From: Candidatus Poseidoniaceae archaeon
GTDB lineage: Archaea > Thermoplasmatota > Poseidoniia > Poseidoniales > Poseidoniaceae
Assembly (NCBI GenBank): GCA_013329925.1
Contig: DUJK01000114.1
Span: forward strand, 1-11,452
Length of the DNA: 11,452 nt
Direction: 5' to 3'
Within the stretch, counting starts at the first letter, position 1; every line of letters begins with the position of its first letter. The translations under genes and the position numbers were made by a program. Below the pieces are notes generated by a model that made no database searches, was not told the origin of the DNA, and saw nothing but the letters and a program-made list of their open reading frames with translations. Positions 1 to 5,887 of the stretch are shown piece after piece.

Positions 1-1
1 A

Positions 2-73
2 GCAATCAATACTTTACTTGATGGTCAGATCGATGCAGAAGAATGCTGTCGAAGAATAGTTGGTCTAAATTGA
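2..73 (+). CDS. 3' end of an unidentified gene (partial)
   Basis: An open frame enters from the left edge and ends at a TGA at 71-73, giving a 23-residue tail ending in EECCRRIVGLN. The other two forward frames meet stops within the first 60 bases or give less protein-like sequence. The adjacent cysteines and the charged, helix-compatible composition fit the end of a soluble protein, but nothing in the tail identifies a family. It lies 49 bases before the next start on the same strand, which has its own TATA-like element, so co-transcription is not required. The call is tentative because so little is visible. Confidence 0.45.
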   Translation, partial: AINTLLDGQIDAEECCRRIVGLN

Positions 74-94
74 CCGATTTTTGAGTCGGTGTTG

Positions 95-104
95 TTTTGT
101 ATAT
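95..104 (+). promoter_or_regulatory. TATA-like element before the small winged-helix gene
   Basis: TTTTGTATAT ends about 19 bases before the ATG at 123. Archaeal TATA boxes are centred about 26 bases before the transcription start, so this position would give a leaderless or nearly leaderless mRNA. No Shine-Dalgarno-like sequence precedes that ATG, which agrees. The assignment rests on position and composition only. Confidence 0.35.
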
Positions 105-122
105 CATCACCATCAGAGTATC

Positions 123-338
123 ATGGCGGATGATTTGACCGAACTTGAAGCGAGACTCTTTGAGTGGATTAGACAGTCTGATTTCGATTCTATGCCATGG
201 TCTACTGCAAGCGCAGCAAAGGCGTTCAAAGTCAAGAAGGACGAAATCTACGAAGCAGTAGCCGCTTTAACAAGAAAAGTCCCTGAACGCATTCAAGTAT
301 TTTACAAAGAAGGCTCAGTTCACATCGCTGCCGAGTGA
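123..338 (+). CDS. Small winged-helix-like protein, 71 aa
   Basis: This is a 71-residue acidic soluble protein starting MADDLTELEARLF. The frame can be extended to a TTG at 81, but that adds 14 residues of implausible sequence (CCFVYHHH), so the ATG at 123 is preferred. The predicted order is a helix at about residues 6-18, two helices at about 27-35 and 38-50 (AAKAFKVKKDEIYEAVAAL, resembling a helix-turn-helix), then a two-strand wing at about 54-69. This matches the minimal winged-helix fold of small archaeal DNA-binding or subunit-like proteins. No catalytic motif or membrane segment is present. It sits 15 bases before the first inverted repeat upstream of the phnD-like gene, so a regulatory link is conceivable. 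Nothing in the sequence proves DNA binding, and it could instead be a protein-interaction domain. Confidence 0.75.
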   Translation: MADDLTELEARLFEWIRQSDFDSMPWSTASAAKAFKVKKDEIYEAVAALTRKVPERIQVFYKEGSVHIAAE

Positions 339-352
339 TTATTAAGTGAAAG

Positions 353-368
353 TTTAGGATGTCCTAAA
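353..368. promoter_or_regulatory. Operator-like inverted repeat, copy 1
   Basis: TTTAGGATGTCCTAAA has perfect 7-base arms (TTTAGGA / TCCTAAA) around a 2-base centre. It directly abuts the TATA-like stretch ATTATATTA. Its geometry is TTTAGG-N4-CCTAAA, and a second copy with the same outline lies 33 bases downstream, centre to centre. A repressor bound here would block TBP/TFB access. The TTAGG/CCTAA half-sites recall the DtxR/IdeR metalloregulator class, but the spacing differs and the cognate protein is unknown. Confidence 0.55.
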
Positions 369-377
369 TTATATTAA
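367..377 (+). promoter_or_regulatory. TATA-like box of the phnD-like gene
   Basis: The AT-only run AATTATATTAA lies between the two inverted repeats and about 35-45 bases before the TTG start at 411. That distance suits a start site around 395-400 and a short leader that includes the ribosome-binding site at 400-406. It is identified by position and composition. Confidence 0.45.
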
Positions 378-385
378 CAAGCAGT

Positions 386-401
386 TTTAGGGCAACCTCA
401 A
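386..401. promoter_or_regulatory. Operator-like inverted repeat, copy 2 (one mismatch)
   Basis: TTTAGGGCAACCTCAA matches TTTAGG-N4-CCTAAA except for one base in the right arm. It is the same length as copy 1 and is centred 33 bases from it, about three DNA turns, so both copies would lie on one face of the helix. It would cover the predicted transcription start. The right edge overlaps the start of the ribosome-binding site. Confidence 0.45.
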
Positions 402-406
402 GGTGA
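400..406 (+). promoter_or_regulatory. Ribosome-binding site fixing the TTG start at 411
   Basis: AAGGTGA is a strong match to the archaeal anti-Shine-Dalgarno complement (AGGAGGTGATC). It lies 4 bases before the TTG at 411 and supports that non-ATG start, which also gives an intact lipoprotein signal. Confidence 0.6.
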
Positions 407-410
407 TTAT

Positions 411-1640
411 TTGAGGGGACCCAAGATTTCTATTTTTGCTATATTAATTATGCTGATTGCTAGCATCCCAGGATGTATATTTGACCCCGTAGAGTTTGAC
501 AAATGTGAAGACGAAGATAATTGTTTGACCATCGCTTTTGAAACCAAAGAAGAATATCGAAATTCTGATGAGAATCCGCAAAAACTTGCAGATCGGCTTG
601 AAGAGATAATGGATGTAGAGGTTGAAATTTACACTGTTTCTGGGCCTGCTGCAACGATTGCTGCCCTTGAATATGGCAAGGCTGACATAGGATTCCTTGA
701 TGGTGGAGCTGCTTGGTTAAGTGCCGAAACAAGAGGATTTGAAATAGCCGCTGCCGAACAAAAGGGTGATGGAAGACCATACTACAATGCAGTTGCATGG
801 GTACACAAGGACTCAGACATGGCAATTGCTGACAAGGCTGGCGAAGACCCCTACGCGCTCATGGCAGGGAAAATTTCCTGCCACACATCTCCGCTTGGAA
901 GTTCAGGAATGTTACTGCCAATTGGATGGATGATTTCAGAAGGTTATGTTGACATTGTTGGAGACCCTAATGTGATGGATTCACTCTACTCAACAGTAAG
1001 AAACCACTTCTCAGAAGACTCTAGTATCCCAGATAGCGGCACGTTGTATCGCGGCTATGGCGGCTCACTTAGATGCTTAGCAGAACATAGTTTAGGTGAT
1101 GCTACAGATTATATTTCGTTTGCCAAGGACCCAACAGTACCTGATTACTGTGGTGAAGACCCAAGTTCCTGGTGCTTCACAGGAGACTTCACAAGTACAG
1201 AAGATTTCTATCCACTTGGTGGGTATAACGAAACTACAGGTGAAATTAACAGTTTTGGAAGAGCGCCGAGCCATCCAATAATGTATAATCCGGAATACTT
1301 TACTCAACCCGAAGTCGACTCACTACGTGCAGCATTTGAAGTAATGAACGGTAATGATGATGACTTAGAAATATTGGATGATGTTCTTGGAACGCCTGGA
1401 ATCACCATTACCAATACAGAAGATCATATCGGAGACTATGGAGATGCTATCGAAGATGTCCCAGGTATTGCTGCCTATCTAAATGATAAAGTCAATAAAA
1501 CCTCATCCGATGATGGTGGTTCTGATCTTATTGTTTACGGCGGAGTTGCAGTAGTTGCTATCGCACTGGTCACTGGGGCCATATTCGTAAGAAATAATAA
1601 GAATCAAAATATAGAAACCGATGCGGAAGATTCAAATTAG
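411..1640 (+). CDS. phnD: PhnD-like phosphonate/phosphite/phosphate-binding lipoprotein
   Basis: This is a solute-binding protein of the PhnD family (periplasmic-binding type II fold), 409 residues, expected outside the membrane. A TTG start with a good ribosome-binding site gives a basic N-terminus, a hydrophobic stretch and a lipobox with Cys22 (ASIPGC). Family-like segments are the early EEYRNSDENPQKLADRLEE region, YGKADIGFLDGGAAW (88-102), SCHTSPLGSSGMLLP (156-170, the ligand-loop equivalent) and YGGSLRCLAEHSLGDATDY (216-234). The second half is longer than in bacterial PhnD and contains extra Cys residues. A second anchor follows: a membrane helix at about 373-393, then RNNKNQN and an acidic tail. 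Having both a lipobox and a C-terminal helix is unusual. Its permease and ATPase partners lie about 1.3 kb away on the other strand. The ligand could be a phosphonate, phosphite or phosphate, and sequence alone does not decide. Confidence 0.85.
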   Translation: MRGPKISIFAILIMLIASIPGCIFDPVEFDKCEDEDNCLTIAFETKEEYRNSDENPQKLADRLEEIMDVEVEIYTVSGPAATIAALEYGKADIGFLDGGAAWLSAETRGFEIAAAEQKGDGRPYYNAVAWVHKDSDMAIADKAGEDPYALMAGKISCHTSPLGSSGMLLPIGWMISEGYVDIVGDPNVMDSLYSTVRNHFSEDSSIPDSGTLYRGYGGSLRCLAEHSLGDATDYISFAKDPTVPDYCGEDPSSWCFTGDFTSTEDFYPLGGYNETTGEINSFGRAPSHPIMYNPEYFTQPEVDSLRAAFEVMNGNDDDLEILDDVLGTPGITITNTEDHIGDYGDAIEDVPGIAAYLNDKVNKTSSDDGGSDLIVYGGVAVVAIALVTGAIFVRNNKNQNIETDAEDSN

Positions 1641-1734
1641 TCTTAATTAATATGATAATAAAGGACATTGCTTGTTATTGGTGTGTATTTATCTCTACAT
1701 TTAATCGGTGGAGGAATATCTACGAGTGAGAAAC

Positions 1735-2931
1735 ATGAGGAAGACTAATGCAATATTGGCAATTTTAATGATGAGTCTAATATCCCTGTCGGGTTGCTTT
1801 GGTGAGGATGAAGAGCCTAGATTTCAATGGCCTGAAAATGTTGAAATTGAATGTCAGCCGGATTCTGTAGCGTACCAATGTAATCTTTACACTGAAGTCG
1901 ACTCTACCGTGGTAAAGACCCTGTTACACCCCTCTGATGGCTCAGTTTGGATCGCTGAGTTAGACGGTAAAATTACCTCATGGAACGGAGAATTCACCGC
2001 TGAAATTGGTAATTTAAGCCAACAGATTTCTAGGTGCCACAATGAACAAGGATTGTTAGGTTTCTCTTTTACTCATGATTTCAATAACAGTGGCGAAATC
2101 ATCCTTTCATATACTGATAATGTTGATTGTGACGGCCCGGCAGATCTTTCAGGCATAGTCGTTGCAGCAGCTGATATTGTTGATGGCAAAATAGACCTTG
2201 AGTCGATAGTCGAGATGAGGAGAATTAGTAAAGAAAACCGGAATCACAACGGGGGTAACTTACTATCCCTTGGTGATGGAACGTATCTGTGGTCTATTGG
2301 CGATGGTGGTGGCTCAGGAGACCCAGGAGAAAATGGACAAAATATTCACACTCCATTAGGTACAATTCAATATTTCACTTACCACAATAAAACTGTTCAA
2401 CCTGTACTTGACCTGTATGGTAATGATACCGATTATGTATTACATTACGGACTTAGAAATCCGTGGAAATTTGACATTGATAATAGTGGACAGTTATGGA
2501 TTGCTGATGTTGGACAATATTGCTATGAAGAAATAAATCTAGTGCCGATTTTCGACCAGACTAACTTTGGCTGGTCCCAGAGAGAAGGAATGCACAATTA
2601 TGACCCATCTGATGATTGTACAAGTGCAGCAACTACTCCTGATGATAGTAATCTTACAGACCCAATTGTCGAGTATGCACATACTGGCGGAAACTGCTCT
2701 ATTACTGGTGGTTTTTGGATGGATTGGGGACCAAATTCTCTTCAAGGCGGCTATGTTTATGGTGATTTTTGTACAGGGGCAATATGGAAAATTTCCCAGA
2801 ACAATGGCAACTGGGAAGCTAATTTCGTTACCGCTGTTGGGACATACATTACTGGCTTTGGCCAGGGAATTAATGACGAATTATTGATATTCAGTTGGGC
2901 CGGTGCAATATACTCACTTTCAGATGCTTGA
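1735..2931 (+). CDS. Soluble PQQ-type sugar (aldose) dehydrogenase-like lipoprotein
   Basis: This is a secreted six-bladed beta-propeller of the glucose/sorbosone dehydrogenase family (GSDH), 398 residues, likely oxidising a sugar or alcohol outside the cell with PQQ. The signal MRKTNAILAILMMSLISLSGC puts the lipid-modified Cys at 21, followed by a short acidic linker. Family hallmarks are NHNGG (170-174, holding the likely catalytic His171), IGDGGGSGD (188-196), YGLRNPW (238-244), WIADVGQ (255-261), NFGWS (277-281) and GGYVYGDFCTGAIWKI near the end. The frame extends to GTG 1708, but ATG 1735 gives a clean signal peptide and has GAGTGA 5 bases upstream. It follows the phnD-like gene by 94 bases and ends exactly where phnE ends on the other strand. 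Use of PQQ is inferred from the family, since homologues exist without cofactor or with other roles. Confidence 0.82.
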   Translation: MRKTNAILAILMMSLISLSGCFGEDEEPRFQWPENVEIECQPDSVAYQCNLYTEVDSTVVKTLLHPSDGSVWIAELDGKITSWNGEFTAEIGNLSQQISRCHNEQGLLGFSFTHDFNNSGEIILSYTDNVDCDGPADLSGIVVAAADIVDGKIDLESIVEMRRISKENRNHNGGNLLSLGDGTYLWSIGDGGGSGDPGENGQNIHTPLGTIQYFTYHNKTVQPVLDLYGNDTDYVLHYGLRNPWKFDIDNSGQLWIADVGQYCYEEINLVPIFDQTNFGWSQREGMHNYDPSDDCTSAATTPDDSNLTDPIVEYAHTGGNCSITGGFWMDWGPNSLQGGYVYGDFCTGAIWKISQNNGNWEANFVTAVGTYITGFGQGINDELLIFSWAGAIYSLSDA

Positions 2932-3846
2932 TTATCGCTTACTGTTCTTATCTCTATGATGGAACTTTTGCGCTAAACTAGCCGGTAGTAAAACTGTGAA
3001 TATAGAAGATTCACCTAATTCTGATTCATCTGTGACAAATGACCTAATAAATAGTGACAAGAAATCAATTATCACGATTACTACGAAGATGACGATCAGG
3101 TAGGTCATAACATGATTGTACAAGTCTAATTCCATTGCTCGGTCTATATGAAGACCAATTCCACCAGCACCGACTAAACCTAGAACAGTACCGTGCCTAA
3201 CATTGTACTCAAACATGAACAATATTTGACTCAAGAAAGTATTGCTAGATTCTGGAATTACCACCTTGGATACAATTTCACTGTGACTCAGGCCCATTGC
3301 CCTTGCAGCCTCTAACGGCTCCCGGTTAATCCCCTCTATTTCCTCATACTGAAATTTTCCAAGATAGCCGATAGTGTAGAGTGTCATTGCTAAGACACCG
3401 GCTAGAGGGCCAATTCCAACGACAATAACAAATACAATTGCCCAAATTATACTTGGTAGACATCTAGTGAAAGATAGTATCAACCTTGTTGGCACTAAAA
3501 CGGACTTAGGTACCAAATTCTTTGCCGCAAATGACGAAAGAGCAATTGCCCCAATAAATCCAAAAATAGTTGCGACAAAGGCCATTTTCAAGGTTTCAAG
3601 CATTCCAGTATATGCTTTTGAGCAAAAAAATTCAATTTCAACGTTGCATTTGGGCGGCTCGGACTGTGCCTCAAAAATAAGCGCCCATTCAGGAGGCCAA
3701 AGTTCAGTATTCCAGAACTTTACTAAATTACTAAAACCACCAGTTAAATCTCCCCAATCGCCTCTGACAAGGTTATTTAGAATAATAAAAGCCAAAATAA
3801 CTAAGCTAAAAGAGATGACAGAAACCTTGTTGATTTTTGTTGACAT
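2932..3846 (-). CDS. phnE: PhnE-type ABC transporter permease
   Basis: This is the membrane subunit of a phosphonate/phosphate-class importer, 304 residues. Hydrophobic segments are seen at about 9-26, 85-107, 130-155 and 205-230 (partly), plus a strong terminal one at about 247-267. The ATPase-contacting EAA loop is clear: EPLEAARAMGLSHSEIVSKV at about 176-195. GLVGAGGIG (223-231) is also typical of PhnE. The loop after the first helix holds two cysteines (67 and 75) that could form an external disulfide. About 35 residues follow the last helix, a longer tail than usual. ATG 3846 is preferred because GGAGTGA lies 5 bases upstream, but GTG 3855, overlapping the phnC stop by 4 bases, is possible. 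It is translationally coupled to phnC. Its stop is adjacent to that of the convergent dehydrogenase gene. Confidence 0.88.
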   Translation of the reverse strand: MSTKINKVSVISFSLVILAFIILNNLVRGDWGDLTGGFSNLVKFWNTELWPPEWALIFEAQSEPPKCNVEIEFFCSKAYTGMLETLKMAFVATIFGFIGAIALSSFAAKNLVPKSVLVPTRLILSFTRCLPSIIWAIVFVIVVGIGPLAGVLAMTLYTIGYLGKFQYEEIEGINREPLEAARAMGLSHSEIVSKVVIPESSNTFLSQILFMFEYNVRHGTVLGLVGAGGIGLHIDRAMELDLYNHVMTYLIVIFVVIVIIDFLSLFIRSFVTDESELGESSIFTVLLPASLAQKFHHRDKNSKR

Positions 3847-3851
3847 AAGGC

Positions 3852-3858
3852 TCACTCC
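3852..3858 (-). promoter_or_regulatory. Ribosome-binding site GGAGTGA for phnE, containing the phnC stop
   Basis: Read on the minus strand, GGAGTGA lies 5 bases before ATG 3846, and its TGA is the phnC stop codon. This favours ATG 3846 over the GTG at 3855 and implies that ribosomes finishing phnC restart on phnE. The same heptamer occurs at two other junctions in the window. Confidence 0.55.
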
Positions 3859-4520
3859 TCTTCATTTAGACTAACTTCAAAGTCACCTAAGTCAACTATT
3901 CGATCAGCTATTTGATTAGCCCTATCAAGATGATGTTCCACTAGTAGCATTGCGGTATTATTGTTTTTGACATAATCCCTCATTAGTCTGATAATAGAGT
4001 CTGCGTTCTCCTTATCTAACTCACTTAGAAATTCATCTGCTAAGATTAGTTCTGGAGATTGAGCGATGGTACGAGCGGTTGCAACTCGACGTTGTTGACC
4101 GCCTGACAACCGCCTAATTGGCTCGTTTATTTTTTCAGTAAGGCCGACTAATTTGACCGTTTCATGGATTAAGACAGATTTACGGCTTGACCAATTGAGA
4201 ATATTGCCTGATTCGTCATTGACTTTGATACCGCATCTTGCACCTAACTCGACATTGTGATACACGCTTGCATGACGAACTAGTCCCAGTCTTTGTGGGA
4301 TGTAACCAATCCCTCCACGCCTTCTAACATTACCAATTATTTTGCCAGATAATTTTGGAATCAATCCAGCAATTGTGCGCAATAGCGTTGTTTTTCCCAG
4401 ACCAGATATCCCGACTATTGCGACTATTTCACCTGGTTTTATTTCAAGGTTAAATCCGCTAACTAGAGGACTATTATAACCCACACATAAATTCTTAATT
4501 CTGACAATTGGTTTAGCCAT
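3852..4520 (-). CDS. phnC: PhnC-type ABC transporter ATPase
   Basis: This is the ATP-hydrolysing subunit that drives PhnE, cytoplasmic, 222 residues and somewhat shorter than typical bacterial PhnC. Visible motifs are Walker A GISGLGKTT (37-45), Q-loop YIPQ with Gln76, signature RLSGGQQRR (137-145), Walker B ELILADE (157-163) and D-loop SELD (166-169). The switch histidine lies in VEHH (His196 or His197). The usual Pro after the catalytic Glu163 is Phe (ADEFLSELD), a mild deviation. The start ATG at 4520 follows GGTGGGG by about 9 bases. Its neighbours are phnE immediately downstream and the HugZ-like gene 58 bases upstream. Assignment to PhnC rather than another importer ATPase depends partly on the neighbouring phnE and the nearby phnD-like gene. 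Confidence 0.87.
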   Translation of the reverse strand: MAKPIVRIKNLCVGYNSPLVSGFNLEIKPGEIVAIVGISGLGKTTLLRTIAGLIPKLSGKIIGNVRRRGGIGYIPQRLGLVRHASVYHNVELGARCGIKVNDESGNILNWSSRKSVLIHETVKLVGLTEKINEPIRRLSGGQQRRVATARTIAQSPELILADEFLSELDKENADSIIRLMRDYVKNNNTAMLLVEHHLDRANQIADRIVDLGDFEVSLNEEE

Positions 4521-4567
4521 CCTACAACCCCACCAATAGTAATATCCTGTCCTATAGTTTAGTAGTT

Positions 4568-4579
4568 AAGAATATATCT
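4568..4579 (-). promoter_or_regulatory. TATA-like element for phnC-phnE
   Basis: On the minus strand, GATATATTCTT lies at the end of the HugZ-like gene and about 50 bases before the phnC ATG. It could start a phnCE transcript of its own near 4548. With only 58 bases between the genes, readthrough from the upstream operon is also possible. Low confidence because AT-rich matches are easy to find. Confidence 0.3.
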
Positions 4580-5424
4580 CAGCGGGCTTTTATTTGTTCT
4601 CTAGCCTGCTTTACTAGTTTAATTATAGCCACTCTAAGTTCATCCTCAGCAATTGTCTTGCCAAATGGAACATAAAATGAATGGATTGAATCTTGGCATT
4701 GTAAGAACACTCCTCTTGAATCAAGGTCGGTCATTATGACACTGCTAGAGGTCTTACCATGATAGCCATCATAGATATCTATCATGGCATCTACGTGATC
4801 ATCGTTCATATGTTCAATTGATTCCAGTTTACTAGACTGAAATGTCGGATGAATCTCATTTGACAAATATTCATCACCTTCAATCCAACAGATTCTACCA
4901 AAACCAGCGATGTACCTTATTTTTATTATGTGATCCATTAACCAAAATGAAAAGTTATGTGTTTTTAGATAAGCATCAGCATTTGGAACTTGTGCACGGT
5001 ATCTAATCAACATCATTTCTTCTTCTTCTTCGGTTACAATGATTGTTTTTCCTGATGCAACCTCCGACTTATCACTTGATGAGGCAATAGTTTTGACTTC
5101 CTTGAAGTTGCCAATAATAGATGCCCGCCAAAAAGACTGTGGATCTCCTTCAGGATTTGGGTGGGAGATGAATAATGTAGACTTGTTATTTTGCCTTAGA
5201 TTCTTTGTGTGTGCTGCTATTCCCGCAATGAGTATGTACGGTTTTCCTTCAGGAGTTATAGCAAAGGGGACTACCGACGAGATTGGGTAGTCTTCGGTTC
5301 CTTTATTTGATGAAATTGTCGATAATACGCCATGTCCAGTTTCTACTAGCCACTGAATTACATCGGAAGGTGGATTGGATTTTTCTCGTGAATTCCGCTC
5401 TGCCATATCGATGTCATCGGCCAA
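4579..5424 (-). CDS. hugZ: HugZ-like heme oxygenase / heme-iron utilization protein (split beta-barrel + DUF2470)
   Basis: This is a cytoplasmic protein, 281 residues from TTG 5424. Residues about 15-180 resemble the PNPOx-like split beta-barrel: HGVLSTISS, YPISSVVPFAITPEGKPYILIAGIAAHTKNL, STLFISHP, then YIAGFGRICWI (about 171-181), the GFGR being typical of HugZ proteins. The C-terminal part, starting at IEHMNDDHVDAM (about 203-214), resembles the DUF2470 domain fused to this barrel in HugZ relatives. Characterised HugZ proteins bind heme and open the ring with reductant and oxygen, releasing iron. TTG 5424 has GGAGTGA 4 bases upstream. ATG 5406 (275 aa) and TTG 5457 are alternatives. It is last in the operon, directly after a flavodoxin and a FecCD-class importer, which supports a heme role. 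Without that context an FMN-binding oxidoreductase would be equally possible. Confidence 0.8.
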   Translation of the reverse strand: MADDIDMAERNSREKSNPPSDVIQWLVETGHGVLSTISSNKGTEDYPISSVVPFAITPEGKPYILIAGIAAHTKNLRQNNKSTLFISHPNPEGDPQSFWRASIIGNFKEVKTIASSSDKSEVASGKTIIVTEEEEEMMLIRYRAQVPNADAYLKTHNFSFWLMDHIIKIRYIAGFGRICWIEGDEYLSNEIHPTFQSSKLESIEHMNDDHVDAMIDIYDGYHGKTSSSVIMTDLDSRGVFLQCQDSIHSFYVPFGKTIAEDELRVAIIKLVKQAREQIKAR

Positions 5425-5428
5425 AAAA

Positions 5429-5435
5429 TCACTCC
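5429..5435 (-). promoter_or_regulatory. Ribosome-binding site GGAGTGA for the HugZ-like gene, containing the flavodoxin stop
   Basis: Minus-strand GGAGTGA ends with the flavodoxin stop codon TGA and is followed after 4 bases by TTG 5424. This is the reason for choosing that start over ATG 5406, which lacks a comparable site. Confidence 0.45.
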
Positions 5436-5887
5436 CATTTTTTGTTGAAAATACCAATTGTTTCCTCTAGCCATTCTTCTGCTTCATCCTCGTAATCAAC
5501 GTCACAGTCTATTCGCTCATTCAGGCGATTTCCACCTTTATTTTCTAGAGTGTTATCCCATTGAATACCTGCTTCGCAGAATAAATCAAAAGCTGTGTCT
5601 CCCAAGGCAAGAACTGCAAAACCTACTCCTGACATGCTCCCGTCATCAGAACCTTCCAAAGATTCGTATAAATCAATTGCATTGTCTGGTTGTTCACCAT
5701 CTCCCCAAGTACTACAGACAATAAGCACATTACCAGCATCTTGCATATCTGACAAAGTAATTTCATCCATACCATTTACAGTAACCTCGAAATCTAATTC
5801 TTTAGCAAGATTTTCTGCATCCATTGCCAGCAATTCAGAGTTACCTGTTTCAGTTCCGTAAAGTATCAATATTTTCTTATCACTCAT
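5429..5887 (-). CDS. Flavodoxin (MioC/CysJ-like short-chain type)
   Basis: This is an FMN-binding one-electron carrier, 152 residues, cytoplasmic, with the length of a free-standing flavodoxin. Three FMN-contact loops are visible: the phosphate loop YGTETGNSE (10-18), the STWGDGEQPDNA loop (59-70), and ALGDTAFDLFCEAG (94-107). The motif style is nearer to the flavodoxin domain of sulfite/P450 reductases and MioC than to long-chain flavodoxins. It is strongly acidic, as expected for an electron donor that docks on a basic partner. Its ATG overlaps the ATPase stop in an ATGA, and its own stop is 4 bases before the HugZ-like start. It is therefore made together with that protein and is the obvious candidate reductant for it. 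The partner assignment is inferred from context. Confidence 0.9.
   Translation of the reverse strand: MSDKKILILYGTETGNSELLAMDAENLAKELDFEVTVNGMDEITLSDMQDAGNVLIVCSTWGDGEQPDNAIDLYESLEGSDDGSMSGVGFAVLALGDTAFDLFCEAGIQWDNTLENKGGNRLNERIDCDVDYEDEAEEWLEETIGIFNKKWE

Noticed and set aside
81..122. TTG start giving a 14-residue extension of the small winged-helix protein
   Set aside because: The extension (CCFVYHHH) is not protein-like for this family and covers a TATA-like element. ATG 123 is a better start.
460..825. Minus-strand 121-codon open frame opposite the phnD-like gene
   Set aside because: It is His/Gln/Leu-rich with no domain pattern and overlaps the signal and N-domain of a well-supported gene.
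1708..1734. GTG start giving a 9-residue extension of the sugar dehydrogenase
   Set aside because: It would place acidic residues before the lipoprotein signal. ATG 1735 gives a classical basic-hydrophobic-lipobox signal with a ribosome-binding site at the right distance.
1641..1734. Search for a terminator between the phnD-like gene and the dehydrogenase
   Set aside because: No hairpin or T-run was found after the phnD stop. A TATA-like TGTATTTAT at about 1684-1692 exists but is too weak to list as a promoter.
3467..3874. Plus-strand 135-codon open frame opposite phnE
   Set aside because: It lies wholly antisense to a clear PhnE permease and its start codon sits mid-gene. The translation is low in recognisable motifs, so it is a shadow frame.
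5010..5030. TTC trinucleotide run that might be a phase-variable repeat
   Set aside because: It encodes a short Glu stretch inside the HugZ-like protein, is in frame as a triplet repeat and would not cause frameshifts.
5458..5861. Two plus-strand 88-codon frames opposite the flavodoxin
   Set aside because: Both overlap FMN-binding motifs of the flavodoxin on the other strand and resemble no protein family.
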